The notes: a model not told the origin generated them from the sequence alone. Positions 19,155 through 28,485 are shown, numbered from the stretch's first letter. The stretch is 64,000 nt of DNA from Nocardioides caeni (GCF_004912195.1 NZ_STGW01000003.1:248001-312000); one strand, 5' to 3'. A program made the numbers and translations.

Positions 19155-19277
19155 CTACTTGCCGCGCTTCTTCCCGGCGTCGTCGCGCTTCTCGCGCCAA
19201 CGGCCGTCCTTGTTGCGGTCACGCTCCTGCGTGCCGCCACCCTTCTTCGGGACCTGCGGGGGCTGGTGCTTTGCCAT
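19155..19277 (-). CDS. Small basic protein, 40 aa
   Basis: MAKHQPPQVPKKGGGTQERD followed by RNKDGRWREKRDDAGKKRGK. It has an excellent ribosome site (AAGGAG, five bases before ATG 19277), a tandem stop (TAG TAG) and a strong terminator 25 bp downstream, which together argue that it is real. The composition (Lys/Arg/Gly) suggests a nucleic-acid-binding or disordered peptide. A GATAAT -10-like box on the minus strand lies about 60 bp upstream. Confidence 0.65.
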   Translation of the reverse strand: MAKHQPPQVPKKGGGTQERDRNKDGRWREKRDDAGKKRGK

Positions 19278-19462
19278 CAGTACTCCTTAGCCGGGAGCCG
19301 CCCGGACCGGACGCCCAGCACAGGGCGCAGGCCCATTATCACACATGAATCACAACCGTGTAGTTTCCAGTTGCGACACTCCGTCCGGGTTCAGGTGGCC
19401 ACCGGTCGTGGGCCCCAACAGCACCGTCACAGTCCTCCGGCACACGCTGCCGAAGCAGCCGC

Positions 19463-19819
19463 CTACGACAGCGGCTCCTTCCACTCATCGTGGTCACCCG
19501 TGAACCACCAGACGCCGTCGAGGAACTCCAACTCATCCGCGAGCGAACCAAGCGGCTCTCCCAGTTCGGACACCAGCACGTACTCAGCAACCTGCTCAAC
19601 GGTCCATCCCGAGTCAACGACACGCCGCAGCCTGACCGGCCCCCTCACGCCACGGTCCTCGCCCGTGAAGTCCGAGGTGAACACGAGGCAGAAGGTGTCA
19701 TCCGACTCGACCCACGAGTCCAGCACTCTCAGGCCCGAACCCATGGTGTTCTCAGCACCTGCCAGCACGAGGGCAAGCGCCCGCTGAGCACGCGAGCCGG
19801 TCGCGTCCGGGGCGTTCAT
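19463..19819 (-). CDS. Hypothetical protein coupled to Imm53, 118 aa
   Basis: MNAPDATGSRAQRALALVLAG to DGVWWFTGDHDEWKEPLS. It has strand-rich sequence with FTSDFTGEDRGVRGPVRLRRVVDSGWTVEQVAEYVL. Its ATG overlaps the Imm53 stop (ATGA), a tight coupling typical of genes that work together. Size, acidity and the aromatic ending resemble immunity proteins, but no family is recognised. It is the last gene of a leftward set that starts with parE. Confidence 0.65.
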   Translation of the reverse strand: MNAPDATGSRAQRALALVLAGAENTMGSGLRVLDSWVESDDTFCLVFTSDFTGEDRGVRGPVRLRRVVDSGWTVEQVAEYVLVSELGEPLGSLADELEFLDGVWWFTGDHDEWKEPLS

Positions 19820-20193
19820 GTCGTTCCGTTGTTCCCCTGGTTCATCCAGTCCGGGCGGACCCACTCGCGGAACATCCACAGGCCCTCACTCAGGTTCAGC
19901 GGTCCGCACATGATGCGGAAGTCGTCCCCTTCAACCCATGCGTGCACCCAGTCATGTTCAGCGCGCTCGACGGTCACCCGCTCGAAGGGGCGGTCCGACA
20001 ACCACGAACCTACGAGGGAGATTCGGACGCTCCAGCCTGGATTATCGAGCGTGTCGATGGAGACGCCGTAGCTGTGCTCCCAGTCGCCGTCACAGTTGGA
20101 CATGTACCAAGCCTGCAGCCATGCCAACTGTGACCCGCCGTCATCGAACCAGTCACGGGGCGCCTGCGGTTCCTGCTTTCCCTTGCCGAACAT
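19816..20193 (-). CDS. Imm53-family immunity protein
   Basis: A 125-residue protein with WLQAWYMSNCDGDWEHSYGV followed by SIDTLDNPGWSVRISLVGS, which I recognise as the Imm53 signature. Such proteins protect against polymorphic toxins. No toxin gene is visible in the island, so it is an orphan immunity gene, possibly guarding against neighbours. Its ATG shares a base with the parE stop codon (TGATG), and the next gene overlaps its own stop by ATGA. Expression should therefore depend on parE transcription and translation. Confidence 0.8.
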   Translation of the reverse strand: MFGKGKQEPQAPRDWFDDGGSQLAWLQAWYMSNCDGDWEHSYGVSIDTLDNPGWSVRISLVGSWLSDRPFERVTVERAEHDWVHAWVEGDDFRIMCGPLNLSEGLWMFREWVRPDWMNQGNNGTT

Positions 20194-22310
20194 CAGGCGT
20201 CGATGTCCTCGTAGGTTAGATGTCCTCCATTGGCTACGATGAACTCCTTGCGCGGCGCGACCTCGGCACCCATCAGCAGCTCGAAGATCTCGGAGGCCAT
20301 CTCGAGCTCGTCGACGGTCAGGCGGCGCAACGTACGACGACGGGGGTCCATCGTCGTCTCGGCCAGCTGGTCGGCATCCATCTCACCGAGGCCCTTGTAG
20401 CGCTGGACCGGGTCCTTCCACCGCACGTTCTTCTTCTTCAGCTCAGCGAGCTTGCGCTGCAACTCGTCGTCCGAGTAGGTGTAGACGTACTTGTCCTGGC
20501 CCTTCTTCGGGTTCGAGATCTCGATGCGGTGCAGCGGGGGCACGGCGGAGTAGACGCGACCGGCCTTGACCAGGTCGGGCATGTACTTGAAGAACAGGGT
20601 CGCGAGCAGCGTGCGGATGTGGGCGCCGTCGGAGTCGGCGTCGGCCATGAAGATGATCCGGCCGTAGCGGCGGGCATCGAGGTCGAAGGTGCGCCCCGAG
20701 CCGGCGCCGACCACCTGGATGATCGAGGCACACTCGGCGTTCTTGAGCATGTCGCCGACCGACGCCTTCTGGACGTTGAGGATCTTGCCTCGGATCGGCA
20801 GCAGCGCCTGGAACTCGGCGTTGCGGGCCAGCTTGGCCGTGCCGAGCGCCGAGTCGCCCTCGACGATGAACAGCTCGGAGCGGTCGTTGTCGGTGGAGCG
20901 GCAGTCAGCCAGCTTGGCGGGCAACGTCGAGGGCTCCAGCGCGTTCTTGCGACGCTGGGTCTCCTTGTGCTGTCGAGCCGCGAGACGGGTCTTGGACGCG
21001 GCGACGACCTTCTCCATCAGCAGCTTGGCCTGGGCCTTCTCGGCCCGCTTGGTCGAGGTCAGGAACTCCTTGAGCTCGGCCGCCACGACCTTGCGGACCA
21101 CGGTGCGTGCGGCCGGGGTGCCGAGGATCTCCTTGGTCTGGCCCTCGAACTGCGGCTCGGCCAGGCGCACCGTGACGACGGCCGTCATGCCTTCGAGGAT
21201 GTCGTCCTTGGTGACGTCGTCGTCATTGACCTTGAGCGCCTTGGAGGCTCGCATCGCCTCGTTGAAGGTCTTGGTCAGGGCACCTTCGAAGCCGGAGACG
21301 TGCGTGCCGCCCTTGGGGGTCGCGATCACGTTGACGAACGACTTCACGGTGGTCTCATAGCCGGTGTCCCAGCGCACCGCGATGTCGACGTGCAGCTCGC
21401 GCTCGACCTCCTGCGGCGTCATGTGGCCCTTGTCGTCCAGGAGCGGCACGGTCTCGGTGAAGGTGCCCGCGCCCTGGAGCCGCAGGATGTCCGTCACGGG
21501 CTCGCCGGCGGAGAGGAACTCGACGAACTCGGTGATGCCGCCCTCGTGGCGGTAGGTGTCGTCGATGCCCTCGGCCCCGTCGACATTGCGCTGGTCGCGG
21601 ATCCGCAGGCCCAGGCCCGGCACGATGTAGGACGTCTGCCGGGCCCGGCCGATCAGCCCGTCGAGGTCGACCCGGGCGTCCTTGGTGAAGATCTGGCGGT
21701 CGGGCCAGAACCGGACGCGGGTCCCGCTCCTGCCCTTGGCGACCCGCTTGCCCTTGCGGCTCAGACCGTTCTGCGGGGTGAACGCCGCGTCCGGGCCGTC
21801 GGTGTCGAAGACCCCGGGCACGCCACGCTGGAACGAGATGCCCTGCTCGGCCGGGGAGCGTTCGACGTCGATGTCCATCCGGCTCGAGAGCGCGTTGACG
21901 ACCGAGAGGCCCACGCCGTGCAGGCCGCCGGTCGCGACATAGGAGCCGCCACCGAACTTGCCGCCGGCATGGAGCTTGGTCGCGACGACTTCGACTCCGG
22001 TGAGCCCGGTCTTGGGCTCCTTGTCGGTCGGGATCCCGCGGCCGTCGTCGTGCACCTCGACCGAGCCGTCCGGGTGCAGCACGATCTCGACGTTGCGCGC
22101 GAAGCCGCCGAGGGCCTCGTCGACGCCGTTGTCGATGATCTCCCACAGGCAGTGCATCAGCCCGCGGGTGTCGGTGGAGCCGATGTACATCCCCGGACGC
22201 TTCCGCACGGCTTCCAGTCCCTCCAGGACCAGCAGGTGGGCGGCGTTGTAGGTGTTGTCGGCGATGACCGGCTCCTTCTCCCGTGCATGTCGGTGCGCTC
22301 GGCGGCGCAC
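20193..22310 (-). CDS. parE: DNA topoisomerase IV subunit B with island-encoded C-terminus
   Basis: The ATPase subunit of topoisomerase IV, partner of parC (5032-7551). GHKL ATPase: KRPGMYIGSTDTRGLMHCLWEIIDN and DDGRGIPTD; transducer to about residue 400; Toprim: FIVEGDSALGTAKLARN and ADADSDGAHIRTLLATLFF; then the GLGEMDADQLAETTMDP block. Residues 1-691 are host; the last 14 (VANGGHLTYEDIDA) come from the island beyond core 20238-20244 and replace IQGAYEVDMEALDA, now at 14128-14172. The GTG at 22310 is the only usable start upstream of the conserved region; homology really begins near NTYNAAHLL, so the first 17 residues are doubtful. Confidence 0.93.
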   Translation of the reverse strand: MRRRAHRHAREKEPVIADNTYNAAHLLVLEGLEAVRKRPGMYIGSTDTRGLMHCLWEIIDNGVDEALGGFARNVEIVLHPDGSVEVHDDGRGIPTDKEPKTGLTGVEVVATKLHAGGKFGGGSYVATGGLHGVGLSVVNALSSRMDIDVERSPAEQGISFQRGVPGVFDTDGPDAAFTPQNGLSRKGKRVAKGRSGTRVRFWPDRQIFTKDARVDLDGLIGRARQTSYIVPGLGLRIRDQRNVDGAEGIDDTYRHEGGITEFVEFLSAGEPVTDILRLQGAGTFTETVPLLDDKGHMTPQEVERELHVDIAVRWDTGYETTVKSFVNVIATPKGGTHVSGFEGALTKTFNEAMRASKALKVNDDDVTKDDILEGMTAVVTVRLAEPQFEGQTKEILGTPAARTVVRKVVAAELKEFLTSTKRAEKAQAKLLMEKVVAASKTRLAARQHKETQRRKNALEPSTLPAKLADCRSTDNDRSELFIVEGDSALGTAKLARNAEFQALLPIRGKILNVQKASVGDMLKNAECASIIQVVGAGSGRTFDLDARRYGRIIFMADADSDGAHIRTLLATLFFKYMPDLVKAGRVYSAVPPLHRIEISNPKKGQDKYVYTYSDDELQRKLAELKKKNVRWKDPVQRYKGLGEMDADQLAETTMDPRRRTLRRLTVDELEMASEIFELLMGAEVAPRKEFIVANGGHLTYEDIDA
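20238..20244. other. Right attachment core (GATGAAC) of the parE island
   Basis: Identical to 14173-14179. To the right is host parE; to the left is island DNA GTTAGATGTCCTCCATTGG, which both forms one arm of the attP dyad and encodes the new ParE tail on the minus strand. The core ends exactly at the FI codon boundary. Confidence 0.75.
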
Positions 22311-22558
22311 CTCGTCGGTCGACGCGGCGAGCGTCGTACGAGGGGAAATCTACCCGCGACACGCCGGTGACCGGTGCAGGCACACGGAGCCGGACCGGTG
22401 CACGATGACCGACATCGGCAGTGTGGCCGGTCGAGCCACGCAACACTGCACGATCGGATGATCACAGGGGTGTTTCAAGCGTTGGAAAATCGATCCACGG
22501 ACCTGATCCGAATGATTGGATGAAGGTGACGTGAAAGTGGAATGGACCACATGGAGAC

Positions 22559-22586
22559 GGGAATCTTTGTTCCAGTCGCTACGTTG
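22559..22586 (+). promoter_or_regulatory. Predicted SigR/SigH-type (thiol stress) promoter
   Basis: GGGAAT (22559-22564), 18-base spacer, GTTG (22583-22586): this agrees with the GGGAAT-N18-GTT consensus of actinobacterial SigR/SigH. It lies about 58 bp before the DUF7455 start. In the rest of 22311-22558 I see nothing beyond the unassigned parE upstream region. Confidence 0.6.
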
Positions 22587-22644
22587 ATCCAGGCAGTGAC
22601 CGATCAGACCGATGAAGTCACTGACGACCCAGAGAGAGGCCGAG

Positions 22645-22866
22645 ATGACGACTGCTATTGCTCCTAGCGCCCCGCTCACCGCGGAGGACCGCTGCGACCG
22701 TTGTGGCGCCCAGGCCTACCTTCGCGTCGAGCTCGTGTCCGGCGGCGAGCTCCTCTTCTGCGCCCACCACGCCCGCGAGCACGGCGAGAAGCTGAAGGCC
22801 GTCGCGGCCACCGTCCACGACGAGACCCACAAGCTGACCGACAAGCCGGTGCCCGCCGCCGACTGA
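22645..22866 (+). CDS. DUF7455 domain protein, 73 aa
   Basis: MTTAIAPSAPLTAEDRCDRCGAQAYLRVELVSGGELLFCAHHAREHGEKLKAVAATVHDE. The cysteines and histidines (CDRC ... FCAHH) form a probable small zinc-binding knuckle. The family is found in actinobacteria next to parE; function is unknown. ATG 22645 has GAGAGG five bases upstream; an ATG at 22612 is open but lacks a ribosome site. A SigR-type promoter precedes it and a strong terminator follows. Confidence 0.85.
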   Translation: MTTAIAPSAPLTAEDRCDRCGAQAYLRVELVSGGELLFCAHHAREHGEKLKAVAATVHDETHKLTDKPVPAAD

Positions 22867-22882
22867 CGTCGACCTGCTGATC

Positions 22883-22920
22883 GTGGCCCCGGGGTTCCCC
22901 CCGGGGCCACGGCGCTTTTT
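22883..22920 (+). terminator. Intrinsic terminator after the DUF7455 gene
   Basis: GTGGCCCCGGGG (22883-22894), loop TTCC, CCCCGGGGCCAC (22899-22910), then GGCGCTTTTT. A perfect 12-bp stem with a T-run, the clearest intrinsic terminator in the window. Confidence 0.9.
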
Positions 22921-22956
22921 CGGGGGACGGCCCTATCGTGGGCCCCGGAGGCACCC

Positions 22957-24339
22957 ATGGGCGGACTGACCGGACGGCTCGGCGTGCTCGCGCTGACGGC
23001 GAGCCTGGCATGGGGCTGCACGACGCCGTCGGATCCCCCCGCGGAGCCCACCGACGGTCGACCGGCCGGTCCGGACGCCACCGGGGCGGGTCCTCGCGAG
23101 CCGCTCGTGGTGGCCGTGCATGCGACCCACCCGGCGCCGGCGCTGACCCTTGCCCAGGCCGAGGCGCTCGCCGCCGGCGAGGTCGACACGTGGCGGACGC
23201 TCGACGGCAGCAGTCGCCCGCTGCGCGCCGTGACGACGCTGCGCGACGTCCGGTCCGACCGCGACGCCGTCGCCGTGCTGCCCGCCTCCGAGGTCGACGC
23301 GACGGTGCAGGTGGCCCGGGTGGCGGGCGTCGACCCGCTGCGCCGCCCGTCGGCGTACCCGCTCCTCGTCGACGGGCCCGCACCCCCTGCGGTGACCACG
23401 CTGACGATCGTCGGCGACGTGATGCTCGGCCGGCGGGTGGGCACCCGAGCGGCTGAAGCCGGCGACCCCAGCCTGCCGCTGCGGCCACTGTCCGGTCGGC
23501 TCCGGTCGGCGGACCTGACGATCGGCACGCTGGAGAGCACGCTCTCCGGCGACGGGCCGCCGCAACAGGGCGGCGACTCCTTCACCGCTCCCCCGGCCGT
23601 GCTGACCGGCCTGGAGGCGGCGGGCTTCGACGCGCTCTCGCTCGCGAACAACCACGCCGGCGACTTCGGTGAGCGAGCCCTGCTGCAGACCCTCGACCTC
23701 CTGGCGGACAGCCCGATCGAGTCCTTCGGCGCCGGCCGCGACCTCGCCAGCGCGGGTCGTGCGTTCACCGCGGAGCGCAACGGCGTTCGCTTCGGGGTGA
23801 TCGGTTTCAACGCCATCGGCGAGACCCCACGGGCCACGCCCGGGCAACCCGGGGCGCTGTCGATCCGGATGCCTCCACGGACCGGCCCGCTGGTCGAGCG
23901 CGACCTCACCCACGTCGAGGGACTCGTCCGCCGCCTCGACCAGGAGGTCGACGTGGTCGTGGTGCTGCCGCACTGGGGCACGCAATACACCCACGTCGCC
24001 GAGCCGATCCAGGGCCGGGTGGCCCGGCGGCTCGTCGACGCCGGTGCGGAGCTGGTGGTGGGCGGCCACCCGCACTGGGTGCAGGGCACCGAGTGGTACG
24101 ACGGAGCGCTGGTCGCCCACTCGCTCGGCAACTTCGTCTTCGACATGGACTTCATGACCGAGACCCAGCAGGGCGTCGTGCTCGAGGTCGTGCTCTGGGG
24201 CAGCGAGGTCAAGGGGTTCCGGCTCGTCCCCTATGTGATGGACGGATCGTTCGCACCACGGCGGGTGGACGGCCCGGTCGCTGACGACATCCTCGACGAC
24301 GTGTGGCGCCACAGCACCGGGCCTCTCCTCAGGCCGTGA
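22957..24339 (+). CDS. CapA-family lipoprotein (metallophosphatase fold)
   Basis: A 460-residue exported protein: LGVLALTASLAWGCTTP is a lipoprotein signal (Cys near residue 21), followed by a roughly 120-residue unassigned domain. Then comes the CapA/PgsA poly-gamma-glutamate-synthesis domain: LTIVGDVMLGRRVG, IGTLESTLSGDGPP, SLANNHAGDFG, VLPHWGTQYTHV, GGHPHWVQGTEWYDGALVAHSLGNFVF. Metal ligands Asp, His and Asn of the calcineurin-like fold are in place. Whether the cell makes poly-glutamate is unknown; most CapA-domain proteins in actinomycetes have no such operon, and none is seen here. Confidence 0.88.
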   Translation: MGGLTGRLGVLALTASLAWGCTTPSDPPAEPTDGRPAGPDATGAGPREPLVVAVHATHPAPALTLAQAEALAAGEVDTWRTLDGSSRPLRAVTTLRDVRSDRDAVAVLPASEVDATVQVARVAGVDPLRRPSAYPLLVDGPAPPAVTTLTIVGDVMLGRRVGTRAAEAGDPSLPLRPLSGRLRSADLTIGTLESTLSGDGPPQQGGDSFTAPPAVLTGLEAAGFDALSLANNHAGDFGERALLQTLDLLADSPIESFGAGRDLASAGRAFTAERNGVRFGVIGFNAIGETPRATPGQPGALSIRMPPRTGPLVERDLTHVEGLVRRLDQEVDVVVVLPHWGTQYTHVAEPIQGRVARRLVDAGAELVVGGHPHWVQGTEWYDGALVAHSLGNFVFDMDFMTETQQGVVLEVVLWGSEVKGFRLVPYVMDGSFAPRRVDGPVADDILDDVWRHSTGPLLRP

Positions 24340-24361
24340 GCCTGGATCCACGCTGAGCTGG

Positions 24362-25294
24362 TCAGCCCCGCAGCCAGGCCAGCACCACACGCCCGGCCCG
24401 CCGCAGCTGCGCGACACTGACCACGGCCGGCAGGTCGTCCGCGGAGTGATAGCCGGCATAGGGCGAGCTCCCGATCCGCAGCCCCGGCAGTCCCGCTCGC
24501 ACGAACGACCAGTGGTCACTGGACCGCTGCCCGGTCTCCGCGACGTGAGGCACCCTCGCGCGTTCTGCCGCGCGGACCAGTGCCGTCGGTGGCTGCTCGG
24601 TGGCGCTGCCCAGAGGCACGACCGTCCCCACCCCTACCCGGTCGAGCGACAGCATCCCGCCCAGCGCCGACCGCTGGGCGGGCTCGAGCAGGGCGACGTA
24701 GTGCCGGGAGCCGTAGTGGTGGTCGTCGTTGCCCGGCCCACGCGGCTCCTCGGCGCCGAAGAGCACGAGCACGGTGGGCAGCCGCGACCGCAGTTCGATC
24801 TCGGCGAGCGCGAGGACCACCCCGACGCCCGAGGCGTTGTCCTCCGCCCCCGGCGCGACGGCCACCGTGTCGAGGTGGGCGCCGACGACCAGGTGGGGAC
24901 GCGTCGGGTCGAAGCCCGGCGGCTCGGCGACCACGTTCTGACTGCGCCCGGCCGCGACCGCCACGCCCCACGAGTCGCCGGCCGGCACGTCGAAGTGCTG
25001 GCGTCGTACGACCCAGCCAGCAGCGTCCAGCCGCTGCGCCGACCAGTCCGCAGCCCGGCGGAACGCGGGCCCGGTCGCCAACCGCGGGCCGATCCGCCCG
25101 GCGAGGTGCTCCACGACGTCGTACGCCGTCCGGGCATCGAAGGTCGACGGCCTGGCCGGCGCGCTCGTCGGTGTCGCCGAGGGATCGGCGGCCGACGATG
25201 ACGCCGACGGCGTCGGCGCCGGTCGGTGGGGCGTGTCGGTGCAGCCGGTGGCGGCCAGCGCTGCCAGGAGGACCGCAGCCGTCCTCGCCCGCAC
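24362..25294 (-). CDS. M28-family zinc aminopeptidase-like lipoprotein
   Basis: Signal AAVLLAALAATGC with a Thr/Pro/Ser-rich linker, then an M28 domain. Zinc ligands are visible in LVVGAHLDTVAVAPGAEDNASG (His, Asp), LFGAEEPRG (Glu pair), LSLDRVG (Asp) and YAGYHSADDLP (His). It probably removes N-terminal residues from peptides outside the membrane. GTG 25294 is my choice; starts up to 25348 are open but overlap the neighbouring gene more. It overlaps nothing when started here and ends 22 bp from the convergent CapA gene. Confidence 0.85.
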   Translation of the reverse strand: MRARTAAVLLAALAATGCTDTPHRPAPTPSASSSAADPSATPTSAPARPSTFDARTAYDVVEHLAGRIGPRLATGPAFRRAADWSAQRLDAAGWVVRRQHFDVPAGDSWGVAVAAGRSQNVVAEPPGFDPTRPHLVVGAHLDTVAVAPGAEDNASGVGVVLALAEIELRSRLPTVLVLFGAEEPRGPGNDDHHYGSRHYVALLEPAQRSALGGMLSLDRVGVGTVVPLGSATEQPPTALVRAAERARVPHVAETGQRSSDHWSFVRAGLPGLRIGSSPYAGYHSADDLPAVVSVAQLRRAGRVVLAWLRG

Positions 25295-25308
25295 CGGAAG
25301 GCCCGTGC

Positions 25309-25704
25309 TCAGCGCGAGGCGACCGCGGCCTGGACCGCGGCGTGCCACTGGTCGAGGTCAGGGACGAACCACGCGAGGTCGCCGGTCGTGGTGTGCACGA
25401 CCAGGTGGGTCTGCCCGCCGACGAAAGAGCCGGCGAAGGTGCGCGCGGTGCTGACGCCCGTGACGCTCGCCAGGTCCACGTCGACCGGGCGACCGATGAC
25501 CATCCGGCACAACAGCCGGGTGGGGGTCAGCGCCAGCGTGCCGTTGCCCTTGACCCGCGGGTGCTCGCCGGTCGAGCCCCGATAGCTGGCCGAGGCGGGG
25601 CCGAGCAGCACCTGCTCGCCCCCGATCGCCTCGGCGAGGTCACTGCGCGCGGCGTCGGCACGCCCGCCCAACAGCGCGCCGAGCACGGTGCGCAGGACGG
25701 CCAT
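25309..25704 (-). CDS. Hypothetical PH-like domain protein, 131 aa
   Basis: MAVLRTVLGALLGGRADAARSDLAEAIGGEQVLLGPASASY..., then GTLALTPTRLLCRMVIGRPVDVDLASVTGVSTAR and TTGDLAWFVPDLDQWHAAVQ. The strand pattern with ALTPTRLL and a closing helix fits bacterial PH (bPH-like) domains. No membrane segment is obvious, and the function is unknown. It starts 10 bp after the sigma-factor stop on the same strand, so it may be read from the sigma-factor promoter. Confidence 0.7.
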   Translation of the reverse strand: MAVLRTVLGALLGGRADAARSDLAEAIGGEQVLLGPASASYRGSTGEHPRVKGNGTLALTPTRLLCRMVIGRPVDVDLASVTGVSTARTFAGSFVGGQTHLVVHTTTGDLAWFVPDLDQWHAAVQAAVASR

Positions 25705-25714
25705 GGGTCGTCGC

Positions 25715-27247
<1,533 letters not shown>

Positions 27248-27348
27248 GTTCTAGTGATGCATTTCTCGTCATGGGCGCGGCGAGGCCCGGAGGCGTCAAG
27301 GCCGCTCGGTCATTCTGCCACGGCACCGAAAGGACTACGGCAATCGGG

Positions 27349-27915
27349 TCAGGCCTTTGCCTTCGCCGCCGCCTTCATCTGCTTCTTGTGATCCCGCACC
27401 TTCTGCAGGGAAACGGGATCGACGACGTCGGCCACCGAGCGGAAGCCGTCGAGGGCGTAGTCGCCTGCGGCCTTCTCCCACCCGTCGGGTCGGACGTCGA
27501 GCTGCTTGGCCACGAGCGCGGTGAAGATCTTCGCCTTCTGGGCGCCGAAGCCCGGGAGGGCCTGGAGTCGCTTCATCAGGTCCTTGCCGCTGGCTGCCTC
27601 GGTCCAGATGCGGGAGGCGTCGCCGTCGTAGTCCTCGACGACGATGCGGGCGAGCTCCTGCAGGCGCGCCGCCATGGACCCGGGGAACCGATGGATCGCC
27701 GGCGTCTCGGCGCACAGCGCCGCGAACTCCTCCGGGTCGGCCGCGGCGATGGTCGCGGGATCGAACGAGCCGAAGCGGCCCACGACCTTGTGCGGACCGA
27801 GGAAGGCGTGCTCCATCGGGTACTGCTGGTCGAGCATCATCCCGATCAGCAACGCGAACGAGTTGGTGGTGAGCAGCTCGTCGGCCGCGGCGTCGTCGGT
27901 GATGTGGATGGCCAT
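27349..27915 (-). CDS. HhH-GPD-type base-excision repair protein
   Basis: 188 residues; MLDQQYPMEHAFLGP and LMKRLQALPGFGAQKAKIFTALVAKQLDVRPDGWE show the helix-hairpin-helix (LPGFGAQKA) of the HhH-GPD glycosylase superfamily. It is shorter than AlkA or Nth and has no iron-sulfur cluster. It may excise damaged bases, but the lesion is unknown. It is a stand-alone gene with its own ATG; 100 bp separates it from the sigma-factor start. Confidence 0.85.
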   Translation of the reverse strand: MAIHITDDAAADELLTTNSFALLIGMMLDQQYPMEHAFLGPHKVVGRFGSFDPATIAAADPEEFAALCAETPAIHRFPGSMAARLQELARIVVEDYDGDASRIWTEAASGKDLMKRLQALPGFGAQKAKIFTALVAKQLDVRPDGWEKAAGDYALDGFRSVADVVDPVSLQKVRDHKKQMKAAAKAKA

Positions 27916-27953
27916 GCGGCCGATCCTCTCAGACCCGGATCCGGGTCACTCGA

Positions 27954-28265
27954 CTACGAGCCCCAGTCGAGGAGGATCCCGCCAGTCACGACAGCGACGA
28001 ACCACCACACGAACGCGACGACCCCGAAGGCGAGCACCAGCCGCGGCCGCTCGCTCCACCAGCGGAAGCAGAGCAGCAGCAGGACCAGCCAGGTGAAGGT
28101 CAGCGCGATCGCTGCCGGTGTCGGGATGCTCCAGAAGGCCCAGACGTAGAGGAAGAGCGAGGCGAGGACGAGACCCACGCCGATGAACGGCAGCGGGGAG
28201 ATGACCTCACCCGTCGCGGGATCGACCGCGACGGACTTGATCCGGCGGCGGCGGGAGAACACCAT
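27954..28265 (-). CDS. Small membrane protein, 103 aa
   Basis: MVFSRRRRIKSVAVDPATGEVISPLPFIGVGLVLASLFLYVWAFW, then two more hydrophobic stretches (IALTFTWLVLLLLCF and LVLAFGVVAFVWWFVAVVTGGILL). It probably has three transmembrane helices with a basic cytoplasmic N-terminus. Function is unknown. An in-frame extension to 28433 exists, but its sequence is Arg/Pro-rich and overlaps the next gene, so ATG 28265 was chosen. Confidence 0.7.
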   Translation of the reverse strand: MVFSRRRRIKSVAVDPATGEVISPLPFIGVGLVLASLFLYVWAFWSIPTPAAIALTFTWLVLLLLCFRWWSERPRLVLAFGVVAFVWWFVAVVTGGILLDWGS

Positions 28266-28278
28266 CGCGGCGCGCGGG

Positions 28279-28485
28279 TCAGTCGGCGTCCGCGGCGGGA
28301 GCGGCGTCGTCGTTCCACACCGGGTCGTTGTCCCACGCCTCGGTCCGCTCGGCGGCCTTCTCCAGCGCCCGGGCCGCCTCGGCCTCGGTCGGGTAGGGGC
28401 CGAGACGGTCCTTGTTGGGGCAGCCCTCGACACCCTCGACCACGTGATGGGTCAGGCAGAACCAGAACTCGCTGTCACCGGTCAT
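28279..28485 (-). CDS. Conserved hypothetical protein, 68 aa
   Basis: MTGDSEFWFCLTHHVVEGVEGCPNKDRLGPYPTEAEAARALEKAAERTEAWDNDPVWND. The pattern FCLTHHxVE...C..KDRLGPY.t.aeA..AL resembles short actinobacterial proteins with a SPOR-like strand-helix unit. His/Cys residues could bind metal. It precedes the small membrane protein by 13 bp and probably shares its transcript. Confidence 0.75.
   Translation of the reverse strand: MTGDSEFWFCLTHHVVEGVEGCPNKDRLGPYPTEAEAARALEKAAERTEAWDNDPVWNDDAAPAADAD

Larger units (their letters stand above)
14173..20244. mobile_element. 6.07-kb serine-integrase island inserted in the 3' end of parE
   Basis: The bounds are the two GATGAAC cores. Joining the two island ends across the core gives an attP whose arms are imperfect inverted repeats: GTTAGATGTCCTCCATTGG on one side and GTTACATGTGCTCTGTTCC on the other, 13 of 19 positions equal, centred inside the core. 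That is what a large serine integrase attP looks like. The base composition is visibly less GC-rich than the flanks, and codon use is less biased. Content in order: integrase (broken), structured non-coding stretch, unknown gene, resolvase, unknown gene, XRE regulator (all leftward), lipoprotein and zinc-ribbon mini-genes (rightward), small basic protein, unknown gene, Imm53 (leftward). Confidence 0.85.
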
